A stretch of 64,000 nucleotides of DNA, taken from Phialocephala subalpina. Its lineage: Eukaryota > Ascomycota > Leotiomycetes > Helotiales > Mollisiaceae. Location: positions 244,679-308,678 of the forward strand of contig FJOG01000024.1 of the NCBI GenBank assembly GCA_900073065.1, given 5' to 3'. A program made the translations under genes and the position numbers. This document shows positions 57,939-64,000 of this stretch, piece after piece. The notes under the pieces were generated by a model. That model was not told where the DNA came from and did not search any database. It saw only the letters and a list, made by a program, of their open reading frames with translations. How positions within the stretch are numbered: the stretch's first letter is position 1; each line of letters begins with the position of its first letter.

Positions 57939-59594
57939 ATTGAAGGATGTAGTTAAGGAGAAGGTTTATTTGTGAGTGCTGATGAGGTTGTGATTGACTA
58001 GAATGAGTTCCAGAGAGCCTTTATAGTCCTCAGAGGTCGTGCTGAATCCATGTCTGCTGTTGATCATGACAAACCTGTGATCGCGAATACGACCAGGAGC
58101 CCAGCACTTCTCAGAACGGAAGACGGGAATAACGAATCCGAGACCTTCTGCCACGGCAATTCTCTTGGTTCAGTAAAAGACTCGAGGTTTGGAAATGGAA
58201 TCGGGGTGAAGTTGGCCCTTTATCATGGGTTTCGGAGACTTTCTGTCGAAGGTTTGCAGCGTGAGGTGTACGAGTGTTCCGAATACGATACGAATACGAT
58301 TTGCTTGGCCGGCAAAATATTTGGCGGGGACAAATTCTCCTGCAGGCCCACTTTGCGGTTAGACGCTTGATTTCTTTGTCAATGTCGTATAGATTTAAAT
58401 ATTCAAAATACGTCCACCAATCATACGAGGTCACCACTCGTAGCAACCCTCGGTCGTCTAGTTGGTTTATGGCGTCGTAGGTTCACCCAATATTGCTCTC
58501 AGTTAGTTGAAAAAGCTAACATCGGCATTCTAGCGGCTGTAATTGTTCAGTCTCACCGGAATGTCGCGCGTTCGACTCGCGCCTGAGGGATCACAAATTT
58601 GATCAATACTTTTTTGGTGTTTTTTTCTATAGTTGGGTGGGCTTGGCCAAAGGGGATGAAAGTTGGAGAGGACCTTTTTTGGGCGGCTGTGGATTTTTTG
58701 GGTGACTCAGATAAGCGAAGGTGATAATGGAGGGGTAACGTCTATCCCTGCGTGGCGGAAAACCCTACGTACCGGAAAAAATAATAGGTACTTTGACTTC
58801 AAGCATCTTAAAATCTATACACAACTTAATATCTCCTATATTTTTTTATAAGTTATATTCTGTGGCTACTCCCGGACACCCTAAACCCCTCCTACTAGAA
58901 AATCACGTTTATATTATCGCCCTCGCGCCTAGTTTATAAAATGTCTCCGTTTATCGCAAAATATAGTTCCTTTATTATAACTCTACCATCGAGCTCTTAT
59001 AACTCCTAATACTTATAAAAAGGTTATACCCGAGCTTTAGAACCTCGCTATTATAACTAGCAATTGTTATTAGCCTTGTGGTTACTATAGCGTCCAAATT
59101 TATACAAGATCGCTATACAGGTCGGTACCTCGGATTAAAGTAAGTGACGATTTTAATTAGTGCAAAACAACCCCGTAATATTTACACCGTAATTTTATTT
59201 ATGAAGCCTTAGGCTTAAAGGCCAACAGTGGCTAGAGGTACTATGGTGCCTAGTGCGCCACATCCAGCTTAGTAATAACTTTAATGCCTGGCGTAGTTAG
59301 TCTAGGCATAAAAATCGCAAACCAAATCTTTGGACCCAGTATCCAAGGTCGTATTCAAGCCAATATCGAACCTATCGTCTTGCATTTGCCAAAATCTCGC
59401 ATGCCAGGCCTATTATGGCTAGCTTGGAATCACGTGATATAGACAGAACATTCTGTGGTCATCCTAGAAGATCGTAGAAATCAAATGGCAATTACTAACT
59501 ACTATAAAGGCATATGCTCCCCTTTGACTCTTTATAATATAGAGAAAAAAGAAAATAATATATTATATAGATAAGGTATTAATATATACTACTC
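57939..59594. repeat. Intergenic with AT-rich RIP-like DNA next to the NACHT-WD40 gene
   Basis: 57939-58440 is the upstream region of the reductase. From about 58740 to 59590 the sequence is TA-rich with many TATAA/TTATA strings and no frames. It looks RIP-mutated, like the islands at the left end. A tRNA-like element sits at 58448-58590 (separate entry). Confidence 0.6.
58448..58590 (+). tRNA. tRNA-like element with long insertion, anticodon unresolved
   Basis: CCCTCGG at 58448-58454 can pair in all 7 positions (one G-U) with CTGAGGG at 58583-58589, followed by A as discriminator base. A perfect T arm lies at 58566-58582 (GCGCG, TTCGACT loop, CGCGC). After the 5' strand comes a D-arm-like GTCTAGTTGGTTTATGGC. 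The two halves are about 70 bases too far apart. A TCTCAC (CTC anticodon, Glu) at 58551-58556 has no proper stem. It may be an intron-containing tRNA or a tRNA gene disrupted by an insertion. The insertion begins GTAGGT and ends TTCAG. Confidence 0.35.
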
Positions 59595-62500
59595 TTATAT
59601 ATACTTTGACCCTTTCTTAAATCCAAGAATAGATATTCTCCCTGATGAGTGTCCTAATACAATATTTCTATTCCAAGTAGCCATAGAAGTCTCTCGATAT
59701 TCAGGAGGAAGCCAGAGAATTTTCCCCTTCCCTTCTACTACCCAATTATTTGATACAAATAAAGCCTCTTCTCCCTTGCCGTCGGGCGAGAAGGCTATTG
59801 ACTGGACGTAGCTCGAATAGCCCTCGAGCGTCTGTAGTGCCGCGCCCGTCGTGGCGTCCCAAAGCCGGACTGTCCTATCCCCTGACTTAGACACGACCTG
59901 CTTACCGTCGGGCGAGAAGGCTACTGACCGGACGTAGCTCGAATGGCCCTCGAGCGTCTGTAGTGCCGCGCCTGTCGTAGCGTCCCAGAGTCGGACTATC
60001 CCATCCCACGACCCAGACACGGCCTGCTTGCCGTCGGGCGAGAAGGCTACTGAAGTGACATAGCTCGAATGGCCCTNNNNNNNNNNNNNNNNNNNNNNNN
60101 NNNNNNNNNNNNNNNNNNNNNNNNNNNNNNNNNNNNNNNNNNNNNNNNNNNNNNNNNNNNNNNNNNNNNNNNNNNNNNNNNNNNNNNNNNNNNNNNNNNN
60201 NNNNNNNNNNNNNNNNNNNNNNNNNNNNNNNNNNNNNNNNNNNNNNNNNNNNNNNNNNNNNNNNNNNNNNNNNNNNNNNNNNNNNNNNNNNNNNNNNNNN
60301 NNNNNNNNNNNNNNNNNNNNNNNNNNNNNNNNNNNNNNNNNNNNNNNNNNNNNNNNNNNNNNNNNNNNNNNNNNNNNNNNNNNNNNNNNNNNNNNNNNNN
60401 NNNNNNNNNNNNNNNNNNNNNNNNNNNNNNNNNNNNNNNNNNNNNNNNNNNNNNNNNNNNNNNNNNNNNNNNNNNNNNNNNNNNNNNNNNNNNNNNNNNN
60501 NNNNNNNNNNNNNNNNNNNNNNNNNNNNNNNNNNNNNNNNNNNNNNNNNNNNNNNNNNNNNNNNNNNNNNNNNNNNNNNNNNNNNNNNNNNNNNNNNNNN
60601 NNNNNNNNNNNNNNNNNNNNNNNNNNNNNNNNNNNNNNNNNNNNNNNNNNNNNNNNNNNNNNNNNNNNNNNNNNNNNNNNNNNNNNNNNNNNNNNNNNNN
60701 NNNNNNNNNNNNNNNNNNNNNNNNNNNNNNNNNNNNNNNNNNNNNNNNNNNNNNNNNNNNNNNNNNNNNNNNNNNNNNNNNNNNNNNNNNNNNNNNNNNN
60801 NNNNNNNNNNNNNNNNNNNNNNNNNNNNNNNNNNNNNNNNNNNNNNNNNNNNNNNNNNNNNNNNNNNNNNNNNNNNNNNNNNNNNNNNNNNNNNNNNNNN
60901 NNNNNNNNNNNNNNNNNNNNNNNNNNNNNNNNNNNNNNNNNNNNNNNNACCTGCTTGCCGTCGGGCGAGAAGGCTACTGACTGGACGGAGCTCGAATGGC
61001 CCTCGAGCGTCTGCAGTGCCGCGCCCGTCGTGGCGTCCCAGAGCCGGACTGTCTCATCCCCCGATCCAGACACGACCTGCTTGCCATCGGGCGAGAAGGC
61101 CACTGACTGGACGTAGCTCGAATGGCCCTCGAGCGTCTGCAGTGTAGCACTCCAATTTGCTTGCACTTTCGGTTTCCTTTGGATCCAAGCTGGGATATAC
61201 TCCTCAAACTGTCTCCGAACAATACTCTTCTCTGGGGCAAAGACGAGGGCTGAACAATATAGTTGGAGGGGTGCCTGTTTAATCACTGAGCGGCTATACA
61301 GGGTAAATCGCTTAGCATCATGGACGAACGCGTATAGATCAGGGGTTTTATCGTCCTTAGTATAGATTAGTCAAGATTTCCTTTGTATAAATATCTCACT
61401 AAGAAGGCTTAAAGGTAGAGACTTACTTTAAGGAAGCTCTCGAGTTTGTTTATCGCGAGGATGCCACTTGATATACTTTTCATTAAGCTGAGAGCCTCCA
61501 TCCAGTGAAGAAAGTGTTTCCTCCAAAATTTATCGATCTTCTCTTCATCGTAAAAGCCAGCTCCATCGTGACTACTTTGAGTCTCGCAAATATGGTCGAC
61601 CCAGTAGACACAAGCGTATCGAATCGGAGCGAGTGGATCTGGATCGGGGTGTTCGACTTTGTCAATAGAACAACCTGGATGCCGCAAGCTATAAACGTCC
61701 CTTTGCAGTGCCTTATCCATGGCCTCAATCAACCGTGACACTATTCGTTGCTGCTCTTCTATGCGCCCATCAGGGAATATCTCAGCGCTTGCATGTTTCA
61801 CAAGGTAGTCCTTCGCCGACTGATGAACGAAGGAGATGGTGCGTTCCCGAAGTGTCAGAAAAGAGCCACAAAGCCCTATGATCTCCGCCAGAGATTCGTA
61901 ATCATCAGAGACACCGTCGGGCATGTCGATAAAGGACGCTAGTTCTTCTAACGTAATAGGCCGGTACACAACCGAGACGACGGCTAGTATACTTTTGCAG
62001 AGCTCAGCATCGTCTGAATTGCAGATCTGGTCCATCATCAGCCTGTAGAGCGCATCAAGTCCAGGCGGAAACCCCGTCAACTTCTTTTGAGCCTTCCATC
62101 CGGAGATATTGGCGAGTTCTTGGCAGACCAAGGCCACCCAGAGGAAGGTGCCATTTGCGTTTGACGACAAGTAGCGCTGGACAACGTCCCGTGTATTATT
62201 ATTGTATTTATTTCGCTCCGCTAACCTATCAACCTTGTGCTGGACGTATGTGGTAACAGCTGCTGAGACGGACTTTTCGTTCAGCTCAAGACACAGCCTT
62301 ACTTTCTGCGTCGCGGCATCAAGATTCTTCTCGATGCTCGGCCAGTTGCGACTAGAGACGATCCAATTGACGCGTGAATATGCGGACGACTTCAGAACAA
62401 TGAAGTCAAGAAGCTTGGGCAGATCTGTTATGCACTCGTCGAGCGCATCGATGATTAAGTACGTGGTATCTAAGCTCGGGTCTCGTAGGATGTTAGTGAA

Positions 62501-63668
62501 GATCTCGGATAAGGCAACCCAGGCATTCGCATCCTCGAAGAGCGTTTTGCCGGCCTGATCGTACTTCGCCCGTACATGCGAGATGAGAGATGGCTGTTGG
62601 TCGACAAGTAAATAGATCAGACCCCGCAGCACGGCCGTGGCGTAGTTTATCCTGGAGTCAGTGGCCTGGCAAAAGAAGTACGATAGAAGAACCGACTTGG
62701 CCATAGACCTCTTTAGCTCGTTGGTAATGCCGCAGAGCAGCATTGTCTTGCCCTTGCCAGGATCGCCCTTGATCCATAGTAGCCGGCTTTGCTGGTTGTT
62801 GCGCCATTGTTGAAAGTCGGGATTTTCTAGGATCCAGCAGTATGAGCCCTCCAGTAAGCCACCCTTGGTGTCCTCAATACGCTTCTTGTCATCGCGGGGA
62901 TCGGTGAGGCGTAGGTCTCTCAGGCAGCGGGTGTTTTGGTCGGAACTATCTTGCCCTCCTATCCCGCTTGTTAGTAAACGACGCTAGAATCTGAGGGAAT
63001 TGTCCCTACCAAAGTTCAAATTCCCTCCAACATTAAACATTCTAGAGCCAGGCTCTTGGAAGGCGCCGGGTAGCTGACTGAGCGGGCTGTCTCCTGGGCA
63101 GTGTTCAGCGTTCTACCAATCGTACAGTCTTGTCGCTAGCCCTCGAATACTCACTTTCGCTGTCCCATGGAGGTTTGGAACATGAAAGACCACTTTGAAC
63201 ACACCGAGAGCATTTCGCGGGCCAGACTCGACCCTCTGGTAGACACTGCTAGTTTTTAGAGATTGGTATTTACCCGCATGTGTTATACATACTTTTTGCT
63301 TCAACTTTCTACAATATTCGCACGTATAGTCACCAAGCTTGCGTCGTTTGTTCTGCGGAGTGCTCTCCGTGAAAACGCATATGTAATCGTACTGACGGCA
63401 TCTATCGCAAGATTCGTTCGGGCTCGAGAAGACACACTACATCAGCAGGCAGTTAGCAAAGAACCATAAATCTTATACTTGGTCACACCTTCTTGCGGTC
63501 ATGGCGGCATGTATCGCATCTGCTCTTGCTGAGGGATGAAGGTGGCGACAAGAAGGTTGACTGAGGACTGCACCGATCTGTAGCAGAAATTTCTGTAGAA
63601 GGAGGGTGCATAGTCTCAGGCGGCGCAGTACCCTGAATGCGGTGCGATATAGACGTGGACACCGTCAT
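59595..63668 (-). CDS. NLR-like receptor: tandem Zn2Cys6 clusters, NACHT, WD40 repeats
   Basis: Six exons in gene order: 63668-63489, 63436-63293, 63245-63155, 63093-63010, 62958-61427 and 61355-59595. All phases close and introns are 47-71 bp; the fourth has a perfect TACTAAC. About 1,263 residues are shown, with an 872-base gap of N inside. Two canonical zinc clusters open the protein: Cys 51, 54, 61, 70, 73, 80 and Cys 99, 102, 109, 120, 123, 130. A Gly/Asn linker ([12 protein letters not shown]) follows, then [18 protein letters not shown], the standard entry of HET-E/HNWD NACHT domains. Walker [11 protein letters not shown] is near residue 234 and Walker [11 protein letters not shown] near 337. 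[11 protein letters not shown] linker leads to 42-residue WD40 repeats with GHSS...VRLWD, nearly identical to each other. The C-terminus is the family's [15 protein letters not shown] and [18 protein letters not shown] receptors of this family sense non-self through WD40 and trigger incompatibility. Here the effector slot is a DNA-binding type domain. A split into two genes (second start at the Met of MFNVGG) remains possible. Confidence 0.75.
59766..61140 (-). repeat. Near-identical 126-bp WD40-encoding tandem repeats
   Basis: Each unit is 42 codons ([15 protein letters not shown] then [21 protein letters not shown]). Three units are visible at the gene's 3' side and about one and a half at the 5' side. 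Differences concentrate at a few positions (Y/S after GHSS, S/K before G, W/G before D, T/E/G after). These are the positions that vary under selection on the WD40 binding face in HNWD genes. The assembler could not resolve the interior. Confidence 0.85.
60077..60948. other. Assembly gap of 872 N inside the WD40 repeats
   Basis: Unknown sequence. The true number of WD40 units cannot be counted. 872 bases would hold about seven units if the size is right. Confidence 0.95.
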
Positions 63669-64000
63669 GGCGACTAAAACTGTGTTTTTGTACAAATGTT
63701 AGGAAAACTGTACAATTGCAACGTTGACGAAGTACAGGCCCTAGTGCGTACTTCGCGGCAGGACGCCTCTGAGATCCTGCCCAAAGGCGGTGTGATAATA
63801 TTAGGGTAAGCTATTCACGTGATAGATATTTAAGCGAGGCTCACACCCCACCTTCCTAGGCTGCGCGCACTTTCGCGCACGATCGCCGCGATAGATCCAA
63901 AATTAAAAACATCCCCTGAGCTTCTATTATGAACCCAGTCGGTGAGCTTATATCCCCAGGTTTTTTCGTAGCCAACTAACTGAACAAGATACAAATCCTT
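63669..64000. promoter_or_regulatory. Upstream region of the NACHT-WD40 gene
   Basis: The promoter of the leftward receptor gene should lie here. An inverted GC-rich segment, TGCGCGCACTTTCGCGCACGA, is at 63861-63881. No gene seen up to the window end. Confidence 0.4.

Noticed and set aside
63094..63154. Shorter intron 3 with acceptor at 63113
   Set aside because: It would leave the wrong phase and meet TGA two codons later. The CCCAG acceptor at 63094 closes the phase and has a CTGAAC branch site.
63113..63304. Short minus-strand frame ending near 63113 as a separate gene
   Set aside because: It reads the zinc-cluster exon out of frame. The spliced frame gives the second perfect Zn2Cys6 pattern instead.
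1..64000. CRISPR arrays, bacterial operons, ribosome-binding sites, rRNA
   Set aside because: No spaced direct repeats and no rRNA text. Spliceosomal introns show a eukaryotic nuclear sequence, so bacterial signals do not apply.

Overview
The window is nuclear DNA of a filamentous ascomycete (Pezizomycotina). The gene content would fit Leotiomycetes or a neighbouring class, but that is inference. The signs are short GT-AG introns of about 45-60 bp with CTAAC/CTGAC branch sites, fungal-only families (Zn2Cys6 regulators, 2EXR, DUF6594, fungal rhodopsin-domain proteins, a HET-E-like NACHT-WD40 receptor), and small AT-rich islands that look mutated by RIP. Gene models below were assembled by hand from GT-AG signals and reading-phase closure. 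They were not checked against transcripts.

Left arm (1-6.8 kb): AT-rich DNA, a secreted protein with a probable actin-like fold, a decayed gene carrying RIP-type stops, and a frameshifted 2EXR gene. 6.8-11.5 kb: two convergent secreted hydrolases, an S10 carboxypeptidase with an extra Cys-rich N-terminal domain and a type-B carboxylesterase with a C-type-lectin-like N-terminal region. 11.5-30 kb: a 1,370-residue disordered protein with a possible myristoylation start, a Zn2Cys6 regulator convergent with a small disordered protein, and a rhodopsin-domain membrane protein, separated by long empty intergenic stretches.

31.9-44.3 kb is the metabolic part: a short tyrosinase, then an M19 membrane dipeptidase, an amino-acid permease, a D-amino-acid-oxidase-like flavoenzyme and a TrzA-type amidohydrolase, followed by a six-exon OST-alpha-like membrane protein. 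The four enzyme and transport genes could form one nitrogen-scavenging pathway: dipeptide cleavage, uptake, oxidative deamination and deamination of a heterocycle. The flavoenzyme and amidohydrolase share a divergent promoter with a GATA site and inverted repeats.

44.6-58 kb mixes live and dying genes: an AAAP transporter with two frameshifts and a stop, a 78-residue EF-hand-like protein whose first exon is only the ATG, a second Zn2Cys6 regulator, a protein with two retropepsin-like domains, a broken DUF6594 gene, an intact 2EXR gene and an NmrA-like reductase.

The right end (59.6-63.7 kb) holds the most striking gene. It is a NACHT-WD40 (NLR-like STAND) receptor whose first exons encode two perfect Zn2Cys6 zinc clusters in tandem. 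The exons join in frame through well-formed introns, so the receptor appears to carry a transcription-factor-type DNA-binding module where fungal NLRs normally carry a death or enzyme effector domain. Its WD40 repeats are so alike that the assembly has an 872-base gap there.
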